From positions 1-50,490 of the forward strand of contig NZ_AUAX01000043.1 in NCBI RefSeq assembly GCF_000428945.1: a stretch of 50,490 nt of DNA, in the 5' to 3' direction. This DNA comes from Hamadaea tsunoensis DSM 44101. Its GTDB lineage: Bacteria > Actinomycetota > Actinomycetes > Mycobacteriales > Micromonosporaceae. The position numbers and the translations under genes are program-made. Positions 34,866 to 43,730 of this stretch are shown here, piece by piece. The notes beneath the pieces were generated by a model that was not told the DNA's origin, made no database searches, and saw only the letters and a program-made list of their open reading frames with translations. Numbering within the stretch: position 1 is the first letter of the stretch; each line of letters begins with the position of its first letter.

Positions 34866-35716
34866 GGCAGTGTGAGGATGTCGTAGCCGTCTTCGGTGAC
34901 CACGAGCGTGTGCTCGAACTGGGCCGTCCACCGGCGGTCCTTGGTGACCACCGTCCAGCCGTCGTCCCACGTGTCGAAGTCGATCGTGCCGAGTGTGATC
35001 ATCGGTTCGATCGTGAAGGTCATGCCCGGGACCATCTCCTGCGTCGCCGAGGGCGAGTCGAAATGCGGGATGAACAGTCCGCTGTGGAAGCCCCGGCCGA
35101 TCCCGTGGCCGCCGAAGTTGCGGACGACGCCGTAGCCGAAGCGCTTCGCGTACGACTCGATGACGCGGCCGATGACGTTGACCTGCCGGCCGGGCGCCAC
35201 CGCCTTGATGCCGCGCATCATCGCCTCGTGCGTACGCTCGACGAGCAGCCGTGCTTCCTCGGCGGTCTCGCCCACGCAGAACGTGGCGTCGGTGTCCCCG
35301 TGCACCCCGTCCTTGTACGCGGTCACGTCCACGTTGATGATGTCGCCGTCCTCCAGGACGGTCGAGTCGGGGATGCCGTGGCAGATGACCTCGTTGAGGC
35401 TGGTGCAGCTGCTCTTGGGATAGCCGCGGTAGCCGAGCGTCGACGGGTACGCCCCGTGGTCGCAGAGGAAGTCGTGCACGAGCCGGTCGAGTTCGTCGGT
35501 CGTGACGCCCGGCTTGCAGTGCTCGCCCGCGAGCTGCGTGGCCTGGGCGGCGAGGCGGCCGGCGACGCGCATCCGCTCGATCGTCTCGGCGTCCTGGATC
35601 TCGGTGCCGAGCCGCTTGGGCTCCTTGCGACCCACGTACTCCGGTCGGACGATGGACGGCGGGACCTCGCGCGTCGGCGAGAGGCGACCAGGCTGCAGCG
35701 GCGCGCGTACGCTCAT
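34862..35716 (-). CDS. map: Type I methionine aminopeptidase
   Basis: The 284-residue enzyme removes initiator Met. Metal ligands are in place: Asp in [11 protein letters not shown], Asp in [11 protein letters not shown], His in [11 protein letters not shown], Glu in MTFTIEPM and Glu in QFEHTLV. An N-terminal extension of ~40 residues (with [14 protein letters not shown]) is typical of actinobacterial MapB. It corresponds in position to mapB (Rv2861c), next to glnA4. The gap to the GATase gene upstream is 18 bp. Confidence 0.95.
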   Translation of the reverse strand: MSVRAPLQPGRLSPTREVPPSIVRPEYVGRKEPKRLGTEIQDAETIERMRVAGRLAAQATQLAGEHCKPGVTTDELDRLVHDFLCDHGAYPSTLGYRGYPKSSCTSLNEVICHGIPDSTVLEDGDIINVDVTAYKDGVHGDTDATFCVGETAEEARLLVERTHEAMMRGIKAVAPGRQVNVIGRVIESYAKRFGYGVVRNFGGHGIGRGFHSGLFIPHFDSPSATQEMVPGMTFTIEPMITLGTIDFDTWDDGWTVVTKDRRWTAQFEHTLVVTEDGYDILTLP

Positions 35717-35734
35717 GATCCGACCCTACCGCCG

Positions 35735-36460
35735 TCAGGCGGCGAGAGGCGCCGGGGTCGTCCCCGAGGCGGACGCCACGAGGGCCTCGAAGAGACGCGG
35801 ATCACCCTCGGCTTCGGGATGCCACTGGATCGCGACCGCGAACCGGTGCGCCGGGTCCTCCATCGCCTCGATCACGCCGTCCTCGATGCACCAGCCCACC
35901 GCGGTGAACGTGCCGGGATCGGCGACCGCCTGGTGGTGCAGCGAGTTGGTCTTCGCCACCCCGCCGAGGATCGAGTGGCAGCGCGTGTCCGGCTCCAGGT
36001 GCACGACGTGCTCGCCGTAGGTGGGCTTGTCGAACGGCGCCGGGCGGTGCAGATGCGTCCCCACGAACTCGGGCAGGTGCTGGTGCAGCGCTCCGCCGGT
36101 GGCCACGGCCAGCAGCTGCATGCCGCGGCAGACGCCGAGGACGGGCAGGTCGCGGGCGAGCGCGCCGCGGGCCAGGATCAGCTCGCCGGGATCGCGGCCG
36201 GGCTTGAGGTGGGTGGCCTCGTGCTTGACCGCCCCGTAGTACGCCGGGTCGATGTCGGCGCCGCCGGTGAGCACCAGCCCGTCGAGCCGGTCGAGGATCG
36301 CGTCGTCCACGTCGTCCGGTGGCAGCAGCACGGGCCGTCCGCCCGCCGCCTGGATGCGGTGGACGTAGGTCTGGTGCAGCAGCATGGCGGGCACATCGCG
36401 GTAGAGGGCCCAGGAGGCGGGCTCCGCGTACGTCGTCAGTCCGATGATCGGTCTAGTCAC
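35735..36460 (-). CDS. puuD: Gamma-glutamyl-GABA/gamma-glutamyl-amide hydrolase (class I GATase-like)
   Basis: The 241-residue product belongs to the PuuD/peptidase C26 group. The nucleophile Cys lies in LGVCRGMQLL and the His-Glu pair in IQWHPEAEGD; an N-terminal LVLTGGADIDPAYYG motif is typical. PuuD hydrolyses gamma-glutamyl amides, releasing glutamate. In M. tuberculosis a homologue (Rv2859c) lies beside glnA4 and aldC. Here it lies after the SDR and before map. It should carry out the last step of the cluster's pathway. Confidence 0.87.
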   Translation of the reverse strand: MTRPIIGLTTYAEPASWALYRDVPAMLLHQTYVHRIQAAGGRPVLLPPDDVDDAILDRLDGLVLTGGADIDPAYYGAVKHEATHLKPGRDPGELILARGALARDLPVLGVCRGMQLLAVATGGALHQHLPEFVGTHLHRPAPFDKPTYGEHVVHLEPDTRCHSILGGVAKTNSLHHQAVADPGTFTAVGWCIEDGVIEAMEDPAHRFAVAIQWHPEAEGDPRLFEALVASASGTTPAPLAA

Positions 36461-36538
36461 AGTGCTCCCCAGTCTGCCTCACCGCGTCCATCCGCGCCGC
36501 CCGCCACTCCCGGGTCAGCCGCCTGAGCTGCGAAGATG

Positions 36539-37297
36539 CTAAAGAGGTGTGACGTACGCCCCGGTGATGCCGCCATCGACCACGAACTGCGACGCCGTGA
36601 TGAACGACGCGTCGTCACTGGCGAGGAAGGCCACCGCCGCGGCGATCTCCTCCGGTTGGGCGAACCGGCCGACCGGAACATGCACCAGCCGCCGGGCCGC
36701 CCGCTCGGGGTCCTTGGCGAACAGCTCCATCAGCAGCGGCGTGGCGACCGGGCCGGGGCAGAGCGCGTTGACGCGTACGCCTTGCCGGGCGAACTGCACC
36801 CCCAGCTCCCGGCTCATCGCGAGCACCCCGCCCTTCGACGCCGTGTACGCGATCTGCGAGGTCGCCGCGCCCATCAGCGCCACGAAGCTGGCCGTGTTGA
36901 TGATCGAGCCGCGGCCCTGCTCCAGCATGATCGGAAGGGCGTACTTGCAGCCGAGGTAGACGCTCGTGGTGTTCACCCGCAGGACGCGCTCCCAGGCGTC
37001 GATCCCGGTCTCCAGGATCGAGTCGTCGTCGGGCGGGGAGATGCCGGCGTTGTGGAACGCGACGTCCACGCGGCCGTGGCGGCTCTTCACCCCGGCGTAC
37101 AGGTCGGCGACGGCCGCCTCGTCGGCGATGTCGGCGATCACCGCGTCGCCGCCGATCTCGGTCGCGATGTCCGCGGTGTCGGTCAGGTCGACCGTGACCA
37201 CGGTGGCGCCCTCGGCGGCGAACCGGCGCGAGGTGGCCAGCCCGATCCCGCTCGCGGCACCCGTCACCACGGCGATCCGGCCCTCAAGTCTGCGCAC
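36539..37297 (-). CDS. Short-chain dehydrogenase/reductase
   Basis: The 252-residue SDR starts at GTG 37297 behind AGGAGA. It has the NAD(P) motif VVTGAASGIGLA near residue 10, HNAGIS near 80, catalytic Ser in INTASFVALMG and Tyr-Lys in IAYTASKGG, and a C-terminal VDGGITGAYVTPL. An Asp after the second strand (VVTVDLTD) suggests NAD+ preference. In this cluster it could oxidise the hydroxyl of a gamma-glutamyl alcohol. It corresponds to Rv2857c. Confidence 0.88.
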   Translation of the reverse strand: MRRLEGRIAVVTGAASGIGLATSRRFAAEGATVVTVDLTDTADIATEIGGDAVIADIADEAAVADLYAGVKSRHGRVDVAFHNAGISPPDDDSILETGIDAWERVLRVNTTSVYLGCKYALPIMLEQGRGSIINTASFVALMGAATSQIAYTASKGGVLAMSRELGVQFARQGVRVNALCPGPVATPLLMELFAKDPERAARRLVHVPVGRFAQPEEIAAAVAFLASDDASFITASQFVVDGGITGAYVTPL

Positions 37298-37320
37298 GTA
37301 TGTCTCCTGGTCTCGTGATC

Positions 37321-37447
37321 GCGGGCGCTCGCGCCCGCCCGGCTCGGCCACACGTGTGTGCGCCGAACGTTATTGCGGGCGCCTGTTCCCGCCCGGCTCG
37401 GCCACACGTGTGTGCGCCGAACGTGATTGCGGGCGCCTGCGTCCCGC
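37321..37447. repeat. 54-bp tandem repeat with CACACGTGTG palindromes
   Basis: Units begin at 37321 and 37375, with a partial unit at 37429, so the period is exactly 54. Each full unit holds a gcgggcg/cgcccgc-like hairpin and CACACGTGTG inside cggccacacgtgtgtgcgcc. The array fills the gap between the ALDH stop and the SDR start. Confidence 0.88.
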
Positions 37448-37455
37448 AAGGTATC

Positions 37456-38799
37456 TCAGCTGGCGAAGTAGACGGTTTTGACGTCGGTGAACGACAGCGG
37501 CGCGTCCGGCCCCAGTTCCCGGCCGAGTCCGGACTGCTTCATGCCGCCGAACGGGGTCCAGTAGCGGACGCTGGAGTGCGAGTTCACGCTCAGGTTCCCG
37601 GTACGCACAGCCCGCGCCATCCGCAGGGCGCGACCGGAGTCCCGCGTCCACACCGATCCCGACAGCCCGTACGCCGAGTCGTTGGCCAGCCGGACGGCGT
37701 CCGCCTCGTCGTCGAAGGGCAGCACGCTGGCGACCGGGCCGAAGATCTCTTCGCGCCACGAGCGGGCGGACGGGTCGCCGGCGAGGACGGCCGGGGCGTA
37801 CCAGAAGCCGTCGCCGGTCGGGGCCGAGCCGCGCATCAGCACGTCTGCCTCGTCCACATAGGAGGCGACGCGTTCGCGCTGGGCCGCCGAGATGAGCGGG
37901 CCCATCTGCGTCTCGGCCGACGTGGGATCGCCGACGCGCCAGGCGGCCACGGCCGGTTCCAGCCGGGCGAGGAACTCGTCGTAGACCGTACGCTGCACGA
38001 GCAGCCGCGACCGGGCGCAGCAGTCCTGCCCGGCATTGTCGAAGACGGCCTCGGGCGCACTCGCGACCGCCGCGTCCAGGTCGGCGTCGGCGAACACGAT
38101 GTTCGCGCTCTTGCCGCCCAGTTCCAGCGTCACCCGCTTCACCTGGCCGGCACACGTTTCCATGATCTTCTTGCCGACCGCCGTCGACCCCGTGAAATTG
38201 ATCTTCGCGACGTCCGGATGGCTCACCAGCCGCGCGCCGGCCACCGGGCCCTCGCCGGGCAGCACCTGGAACACGCCCGCCGGCAGGCCCGCCGCCAGCG
38301 CCAGTTCGGCCAGCCGCAGCGCGGTCAGCGGCGTCGTCTCAGCCGGCTTGAGCACCACGCAGTTGCCGGCCGCCAGCGCCGGGGCGTACCCCCAGGTGGC
38401 GATGGGCATCGGGTAGTTCCAGGGGACGATGATCCCGATCACGCCGAGCGGCTCGTGGAACGTCACGGCCAGCCCGCCGGCCACCGGGATCTGCTGCCCG
38501 ATCAGCCGCTCGGGCGCGCCCGCGAAGTACTGCAGGACGTCGCGTACGTGCTGGGCCTCCCAGGACGCCAGGCCGACCGGATGGCCCGCCTCCTGGACGC
38601 TCAACGCCTCCAGCTCCGCGCGGTGCGCGTCCACCTCGGCGGCGAACCGCAGCAGCAGGCGCGCCCGATCGCCGGGCGCCACCGCCGCCCACGCCGGGAA
38701 GGCGCGTACCGCACGCTCGACCGCCTGATCGACATCCTCGATGGAGGCTGCCGGCACGTCGCGGACCACGGCCCCGGTGGCCGGGTTGATGATCTTCAC
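37456..38799 (-). CDS. aldC: Aldehyde dehydrogenase (AldC/PuuC-like)
   Basis: The 447-residue NAD(P)-dependent ALDH is slightly short at the N terminus. It has the IVPWNYPMPIATW motif near residue 123, INFTGSTAVGKKI near 203, the general-base Glu in LELGGKSAN near 228, and the catalytic Cys in NAGQDCCARSRLL near 260. A C-terminal FGGMKQSGLGRE motif is typical. Its ATG overlaps the GS stop by four bases. It corresponds to aldC (Rv2858c) and probably oxidises a gamma-glutamyl aldehyde. Confidence 0.93.
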   Translation of the reverse strand: MKIINPATGAVVRDVPAASIEDVDQAVERAVRAFPAWAAVAPGDRARLLLRFAAEVDAHRAELEALSVQEAGHPVGLASWEAQHVRDVLQYFAGAPERLIGQQIPVAGGLAVTFHEPLGVIGIIVPWNYPMPIATWGYAPALAAGNCVVLKPAETTPLTALRLAELALAAGLPAGVFQVLPGEGPVAGARLVSHPDVAKINFTGSTAVGKKIMETCAGQVKRVTLELGGKSANIVFADADLDAAVASAPEAVFDNAGQDCCARSRLLVQRTVYDEFLARLEPAVAAWRVGDPTSAETQMGPLISAAQRERVASYVDEADVLMRGSAPTGDGFWYAPAVLAGDPSARSWREEIFGPVASVLPFDDEADAVRLANDSAYGLSGSVWTRDSGRALRMARAVRTGNLSVNSHSSVRYWTPFGGMKQSGLGRELGPDAPLSFTDVKTVYFAS

Positions 38800-40139
38800 A
38801 GGCGCTCGAACCCCCGGTGCAGTTCCCAGTCGGTCACGGCGGCGTCGAACGCCTCGATCTCGACCTCGGCCGCCCGCGCGTAGTGTGCCACGACTTCATC
38901 GCCGAAGGCCGCACGGGCGAACTCCGAGCCCCGCCACAACGCCAGCGCGTCGCGCAACGTTCCGGGCACGCGCGGGGCGTCCGGGTCCGCGTACGCGTTG
39001 CCGGTGAACTCGGCCTCCAGCTCCAGCTCGTTCGCCAGGCCGTGCCGGGCCCCCGCCACCAGTGCGGCGACGGCCAGGTAAGGGTTCACGTCGGCGCCGG
39101 GCACCCGGTTCTCCACCCGCAGCGAAGCCCCGTGCCCCACCACCCGCAGCGCGCACGTGCGGTTGTCCACCCCCCACTTCAGCGCCGTCGGCGCGAAGGA
39201 CCCCGCCTGGAACCGCTTGTAGGAGTTGATGTTCGGCGCCAGGAACAGGGACAGCTCACGCGTCGTCGCCTGAATGCCCGCGATCACCGCGCGCCCCGCT
39301 CTGGACAGGCCCTCACCCTCTCCCATGATCGCTTTCCCCTCGGCCGTACGCAGGGAGAAGTGCACATGGCACGAGTTGCCCTCGCGGGCGTTGGGCTTCG
39401 CCATGAAGGTGATCGAGCAGCCCTCCTGAGCCGCGATCTCCTTGGTGCCGTGCTTGAAGACGACGTGGTTGTCGGCGGTGGCGAGCGCGGTGTCGTAGCG
39501 GAACGCGATCTCGTGCTGGCCGAGGTTGCACTCGCCCTTGGCGCTCTCGGGGTAGAGCCCGGCGCCGGCCATCTCCAGCCGGATACGCCGCAGCAGCGGC
39601 TCGACCCGGGACGTGCCCAGCAGGGAATAGTCCACATTGTAGGAGTTGACCGGCGTGAGCTGCCGATAGCCGGCGCGCTGCGCATCCTCATAGGAGTCCT
39701 GGAACGCCACGAACTCCAGCTCGGTCCCCACGTACGCGCGCAGCCCGTGCTCGGACTCCAGCAGGTCGAGCTGATGGCGCAGGATCTGCCGGGGCGACTC
39801 GACGACCGGCGTGCCGTCCAGCCACGCGAGATCGGCCTGCACCAGCACCGTCCCCGGCAGCCACGGCACCCGGCGCAGCGTACGCATGTCGGGGACCATC
39901 ACGAAGTCCCCGTAGCCGCGTTCCCAGCCGGAGATCGCGTACCCGCTGACGGTGTTCATCTCGACGTCCACGGCCAGGAGGTAGTTGCACGCTTCGCTGC
40001 CGTGGGCCAGTACCTCTTCGAGGAAGTACGGTGCGTGCAGCCGTTTGCCCTGCAAGCGTCCCTGCATGTCGGTCAGGGCGAGCAGGACGGTGTCGACGGT
40101 GCCGGACGCGATCGCGACCCGCAGCGCCTCGATCGTCAT
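38796..40139 (-). CDS. glnA4: GlnA4-type glutamine synthetase-like gamma-glutamyl-amine ligase
   Basis: The 447-residue product begins MTIEALRVAIASG with GAGGTGGAAG upstream; 48 further in-frame codons cross the divergent promoter and are rejected. It has GS motifs: TELEFVAF, KGECNLGQHEIAFRYD, CHVHFSLR, NSYKRFQAGSFAP and LRVENRVPGADVNPYL. The adenylylation site NLYDLPP is absent, so it is not an assimilatory GS. Streptomyces GlnA4 makes gamma-glutamylethanolamide and GlnA3 glutamylates polyamines; this protein is likely one of these. It heads the operon glnA4-aldC-SDR-puuD-map-VIT. Confidence 0.92.
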   Translation of the reverse strand: MTIEALRVAIASGTVDTVLLALTDMQGRLQGKRLHAPYFLEEVLAHGSEACNYLLAVDVEMNTVSGYAISGWERGYGDFVMVPDMRTLRRVPWLPGTVLVQADLAWLDGTPVVESPRQILRHQLDLLESEHGLRAYVGTELEFVAFQDSYEDAQRAGYRQLTPVNSYNVDYSLLGTSRVEPLLRRIRLEMAGAGLYPESAKGECNLGQHEIAFRYDTALATADNHVVFKHGTKEIAAQEGCSITFMAKPNAREGNSCHVHFSLRTAEGKAIMGEGEGLSRAGRAVIAGIQATTRELSLFLAPNINSYKRFQAGSFAPTALKWGVDNRTCALRVVGHGASLRVENRVPGADVNPYLAVAALVAGARHGLANELELEAEFTGNAYADPDAPRVPGTLRDALALWRGSEFARAAFGDEVVAHYARAAEVEIEAFDAAVTDWELHRGFERL

Positions 40140-40242
40140 CGGAGCTTCCACCTCGCTAGATCTACCCGGCGACCGGATCGGCGTCAACAGCGGGCTGGTC
40201 AGACTCTGGCGTGTCGCGCTTCGCTTTGATAGATCTCTCTGG

Positions 40243-41451
40243 GTGACCACCGACACTCGGGCCGTTGTCATCGGCGGCGGCATCGTCGGCTGTTCCGTGG
40301 CCTACCATCTGGCGCGTCTCGGGTGGACGGACACGATCCTCGTCGAACAGCACGACCTCACCGACGGTACGACGTGGCACTCGGCCGGCTTCGTCACCGC
40401 ACTGCGCGGCGTACCCGCCCATCGCAAGCTCGTCTCCTACTATCCGGCGCTGGCCCGGGTGCTGGCCGCCGAGACCGGACGGGACGCCGGCTGGCGCCCG
40501 GTCGGCGGGCTGCGCCTGGCGACCACCTCCGCCCGCGTCGACGAACTCCGCCGGCAGGCCCACGCGGCCGAGGACGCCGGGATCATGATGGAGCTGCGGA
40601 CCGCCTCCTCGGCCGCGCCCCTGGCCCCGCTGCTCGACCTGGACGGCGTACAGGCGGCGGCCTGGCTGCCCGGCGACGGCTTCGTCCGCCCCAAGGACGC
40701 GTCGGCGACGCTTGCGGAAGCGGCCGGCGCCCTCGGCGTACAGGTGAAGAAGGGTGTGAAGGTCAGCGGGCTGAAGCTGAACGGGAAGAAGATCGCCGGT
40801 GTGACGACGAGCGAGGGCACGATCCACGCGGACACCGTCGTCCTCGCGACGGGCGCGGCAACCGCGAGCCTCGGCCACCTCGCCGGCGCGGCGGTGCCGG
40901 TGGTCCCGCTCAAGCACCAGTACGCGGTGACCGCGGCGTTCGATCCGGCGCTGGACCCCGACAAGCTGCCCACGGTCCGCGACCCGGACGCCAACCTCTA
41001 CCTGCGCGGCGCCGGCGGCGGACTGATCATCGGCGGGTACGCGACGGTCCCCGAGCCCGCCTGGCCGACCGATGGATCGGCACCCCTGGCCGAGCCGCGC
41101 GCCCTGTTCAAGCCACAGTCCACTGAGGAACTGGCGGTCGCCGCGGCGGCCCGGGTGCCGGGCCTGCCGGACATCATCAAGATCGTCAACGGCCCGGAGG
41201 GCTTCACTCCCGACGGCGAACCGCTCATCGGCGCGACCGAGGTACCCGGCCTGTGGGTCGCGGCCGGCATGGGCCTGCACGGCCTCGGCCTGGCCGGCGG
41301 CGCGGGCAAGTGCCTCGCCGAGCTGATCACGGCCGGCCAGTCCGAGTGGGACATGCAGCCGTTCAACCCGCAGCGGTTCGGCCCTTTCGCGCACAACCGC
41401 CACTGGATCACGACCCGGGCGGTGGACGCCTTCCAGCGCACCTTCCGCTGA
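40243..41451 (+). CDS. FAD-dependent amino-acid oxidase-like enzyme (DAO family)
   Basis: The 402-residue protein starts with a Rossmann FAD motif (AVVIGGGIVGCSVAYHLARLG), then LVEQHDLTDGTTWHSAGFVT, a form typical of sarcosine/dimethylglycine dehydrogenases. C-terminal NGPEGFTPDGEPLIG and GMGLHGLGLAGGAGK complete the fold. There is no folate domain. It is divergent from glnA4, 103 bp apart. No Shine-Dalgarno is visible before the GTG at 40243; GATAGAT about 13 bp upstream could be a -10 element giving a leaderless message. Glycine, sarcosine or a gamma-glutamyl amine are possible substrates. Confidence 0.86.
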   Translation: MTTDTRAVVIGGGIVGCSVAYHLARLGWTDTILVEQHDLTDGTTWHSAGFVTALRGVPAHRKLVSYYPALARVLAAETGRDAGWRPVGGLRLATTSARVDELRRQAHAAEDAGIMMELRTASSAAPLAPLLDLDGVQAAAWLPGDGFVRPKDASATLAEAAGALGVQVKKGVKVSGLKLNGKKIAGVTTSEGTIHADTVVLATGAATASLGHLAGAAVPVVPLKHQYAVTAAFDPALDPDKLPTVRDPDANLYLRGAGGGLIIGGYATVPEPAWPTDGSAPLAEPRALFKPQSTEELAVAAAARVPGLPDIIKIVNGPEGFTPDGEPLIGATEVPGLWVAAGMGLHGLGLAGGAGKCLAELITAGQSEWDMQPFNPQRFGPFAHNRHWITTRAVDAFQRTFR

Positions 41452-41469
41452 CCCGCCACCTCCGCGCCC

Positions 41470-41515
41470 CAAGATCCGGTTTGGATCAGGTTTTCGCACG
41501 TAATCTTGGACCGCG
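41470..41515. repeat. Family B half copy
   Basis: ccaagatccggtttggatca through cgtaatcttgga matches the left half of family B; the right arm is missing. It lies 20 bp after the oxidase stop. Confidence 0.7.
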
Positions 41516-41599
41516 ATCGGGCTCTTCGCCGGCATGCATGGGTTGGTGGGCGACCGCGATGTGGAGAGATTCGCCCTGGTCGCCGAGGCGAATCACCTT

Positions 41600-41701
41600 G
41601 ATCAAGTACCGCTATCACGGCGGGAGAGCGCTTCCCTGCCAGATACGCGGTACCTGATCAAGCCGATCCACAGCGGGCTGCCGTAATAGCGGTAAATGAT
41701 C
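41600..41701. repeat. 102-bp inverted repeat
   Basis: GATCAAGTACCGCTATCACG (41600-41619) pairs, with a few mismatches, with the stretch ending aatagcggtaaatgatc at 41701. An alternative inner pairing joins cttgatcaagtaccg (41598-41612) to cggtacctgatcaag (41648-41662). Its outer gatcaNtttac-like end resembles the 144-bp palindromes. Confidence 0.7.
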
Positions 41702-41732
41702 ACCTCGCCGCCTCCCACTCGGCGCCCATATC

Positions 41733-42075
41733 GGACAGTCGCGACAAAGCCAGAACCAGCCAGGGCCGGATGGTGTCCCGACCTTCAAGGTGGTCGACGA
41801 TCTTGCGCGAATGCCTCGAATTTCGTCCGACGCACCCGAAATGCCCGAACATTCGCGCAAGATCGTCGACCGTGACGGGCACAAGTCGGACAGTCGGGAC
41901 AAAGGCCGGGCAGGGTGGGGTGAGGCCGGGCGGGGGCGGGGTGAAGCGGTGACCGAACCGCGGTGAACGATGCGTCGCCCCACTCACCTGGCAGTGGAGG
42001 CCCCCCGGGCCGGAACGGTCTCCCGCGCGAGGAGCGGAGGTGAGATCGACGAACCCGGGACATGAATCTGATCTT
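41733..42075 (-). repeat. Solo arm of the composite element
   Basis: This stretch runs from cggacagtcgcgacaaag through a family A hairpin to acctggcagtgga and gacgaacccgggacatgaat, in the same order as the right arm of the 49.1-kb element. It ends in a tandem aatctgatcttg run at about 42064-42100. It lies between convergent genes. Confidence 0.8.
41792..41871. repeat. Family A hairpin, copy 2 (perfect 22-bp arms)
   Basis: The left arm 41792-41813 (starting ggtcgacgatcttgcgcg) pairs perfectly with 41850-41871 across a 36-base interior. Confidence 0.92.
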
Positions 42076-42099
42076 GAATCTGATCTTGAATCTGAGATT

Positions 42100-42630
42100 C
42101 TAGGCTCCGCCTTCGGGCTGGGCGGGGGCGGGCACCGACGCCGGCCCCTTCGTCGACACACTCGTGCCGAGCTTGTCCCAGAGCAGGCCGAACTGCCGCG
42201 CGACCGCGCTGACCACGGCCGGTACGACGGGGAGCACCCAGTCGTAGAACCAGCCGGTCGGGCTGAGGTTGATGATGAGGACCGCGGCGAGCGCGCTGCC
42301 CACACCCATCACGAGCCCGCGCCACGCGGCCTTGCCACTGTGGCCGATGGACGCCCGCCGGGCGGCCTTGTCACCCATGCCGGGGAAGCCGGAGAGCGCC
42401 TTGCCGTCGCGACGGCCGAGGTTGAAACCGGCCATCGCCAAGGTGACCGACGTTCCGGTCACCACCGCGGCGACGCTGTTGCGAGTGACCAACATGAGCA
42501 GGGCCGCCACCGCGGCTCCGACTCCCAGCGCCACCGCCGCGCGTACCCATTCTCGTTTCTCACCTGGGTACCAGTAGTACTTGACCGTGGTATCGGAGAG
42601 CTTCTTCTCGATCCGCCCCATCGGGCTCAC
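42100..42630 (-). CDS. Hypothetical membrane protein (176 aa)
   Basis: The product has a charged N terminus (IEKKLSDTTVKYYWYPGEKRE) and about four hydrophobic helices, at residues 31-47, 52-68, 100-124 and 127-144. It ends in a Pro/Ala-rich tail. It is not one of the families I recognise; a link to the ispG/GNAT region is positional only. GTG 42630 and ATG 42621 are both possible starts behind a GAGG. Confidence 0.65.
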   Translation of the reverse strand: MSPMGRIEKKLSDTTVKYYWYPGEKREWVRAAVALGVGAAVAALLMLVTRNSVAAVVTGTSVTLAMAGFNLGRRDGKALSGFPGMGDKAARRASIGHSGKAAWRGLVMGVGSALAAVLIINLSPTGWFYDWVLPVVPAVVSAVARQFGLLWDKLGTSVSTKGPASVPAPAQPEGGA

Positions 42631-42744
42631 ACACCTCGAACATCAGTAACCCGCGTACCCGTTAATGGTTACTGAACGTAGTGGCTCATGTGCCCAAAGT
42701 CTTGGAAGATCTACGCCGGGCGCGGCGAGATGCTATGCGGCCGC

Positions 42745-43581
42745 CTAGAACAGGACCGTCGCCAGCTCGGCGACCTGCTGGAAGCCGCAGCTCGCGTACG
42801 CCCGGCGGGCCGGAACGTTGTAGTCGTTGACATACAGGCTCACCGTCGGGGCCACCCGCCGCAACGCGTCGTTGACGACGGCCGCCATCCCGGCGGTCGC
42901 GATCCCCTTGCCCCTCCACTGTGGATCGGTCCATACGCCCTGCACCTGGGCGGTGTGCCGGGTGACCACGGCGAGGTCGGCCTTGAACACGACCCTGTCA
43001 TCGACGATCTTCGCGTACGCCCGACCGGCCCGGACCAGCTCAGCGACGCGATGACGGTAGCCGCGGCCACCGTCCAACGGGGAGACTCCGACCTCCTCCG
43101 TGTACATCGCGACCGACGCCGGGAACAGCAGGTCGATCTCGTCGGGGCGGATGAGGCGCACCGAGTCGTCGGCCGGGACCGGCGCCGGTTGCGTGGCGAC
43201 CAGCAGCGGCTGGACGGCACGGACGTCCCTGGCCCGGCCCCATCGCGGCGACAGGCGCTCCCACAGGTCGATCACCTGGTCCCGCTGCCCCACGATCGAC
43301 GTGCACGTACGCCCGAACCGCGAGAGCAGATCCGCGAACGCAGCCAGCGCCTCGGGGTCGGCCGCCACCGGCGTCAGCTGCGTACCGAGCCAGCAGACGG
43401 CCTCCAGCCGGTGCCGCGAGCCGTAGCCGTAGATGCGCCCGTCCGAGCGCCACCATCCCAGTCCCCGGGCCGCGATCCGCTCGGCGACCTGCGCGGAGAC
43501 GTACGGGTCGGCGGACAGCAGCCGCTCGATCTCCGGCCGCTCGCCCTCGCCGAGCTGACGTACCGCCGATTTCGTGAGCAC
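42745..43581 (-). CDS. GNAT acetyltransferase with N-terminal DUF4081
   Basis: The 278-residue product starts at GTG 43581 (GGAG upstream). Residues 1-125 fit the DUF4081 domain (IERLLSADPYVSAQVAERIA, GLGWWRSDGRIYGYG) and the C-terminal half is a GNAT domain with the acetyl-CoA motif VWTDPQWRGKGIATAGMAAV and LYVNDYNVPARRAYASCGFQ. In M. tuberculosis a GNAT gene (Rv2867c) follows gcpE/ispG, and here the same type lies downstream of ispG after two insertions. Confidence 0.9.
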   Translation of the reverse strand: MLTKSAVRQLGEGERPEIERLLSADPYVSAQVAERIAARGLGWWRSDGRIYGYGSRHRLEAVCWLGTQLTPVAADPEALAAFADLLSRFGRTCTSIVGQRDQVIDLWERLSPRWGRARDVRAVQPLLVATQPAPVPADDSVRLIRPDEIDLLFPASVAMYTEEVGVSPLDGGRGYRHRVAELVRAGRAYAKIVDDRVVFKADLAVVTRHTAQVQGVWTDPQWRGKGIATAGMAAVVNDALRRVAPTVSLYVNDYNVPARRAYASCGFQQVAELATVLF

Positions 43582-43664
43582 GCTCTCCAGCGTGCCAGAA
43601 GGGGACGATTCGCGCGACTGCCCTCCCGGCCGCAGTGGTGTCCTTTCTCTGTCGCGCATGCGGG

Positions 43665-43704
43665 TTGACGGCGATGCGTTACCGATATATCGTTAACGCA
43701 TCGC
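43665..43704 (+). promoter_or_regulatory. PadR promoter embedded in a 34-bp palindrome
   Basis: TTGACG at 43665-43670 and TATCGT at 43688-43693 are 17 bp apart. The segment 43671-43704 is a palindrome: gcgatgcgtta and taacgcatcgc are perfect arms round a cgatatatcg core. The operator thus covers the spacer, the -10 and the start site, 27 bp before the PadR start codon. Confidence 0.75.
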
Positions 43705-43730
43705 CAATAGTTCAACGATAGGAGTACGAG

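Noticed and set aside
42062-42100. aatctgatcttg run as a DnaA-box cluster or origin
   Set aside because: The repeats do not match the TTGTCCACA-type box and no replication gene is near.
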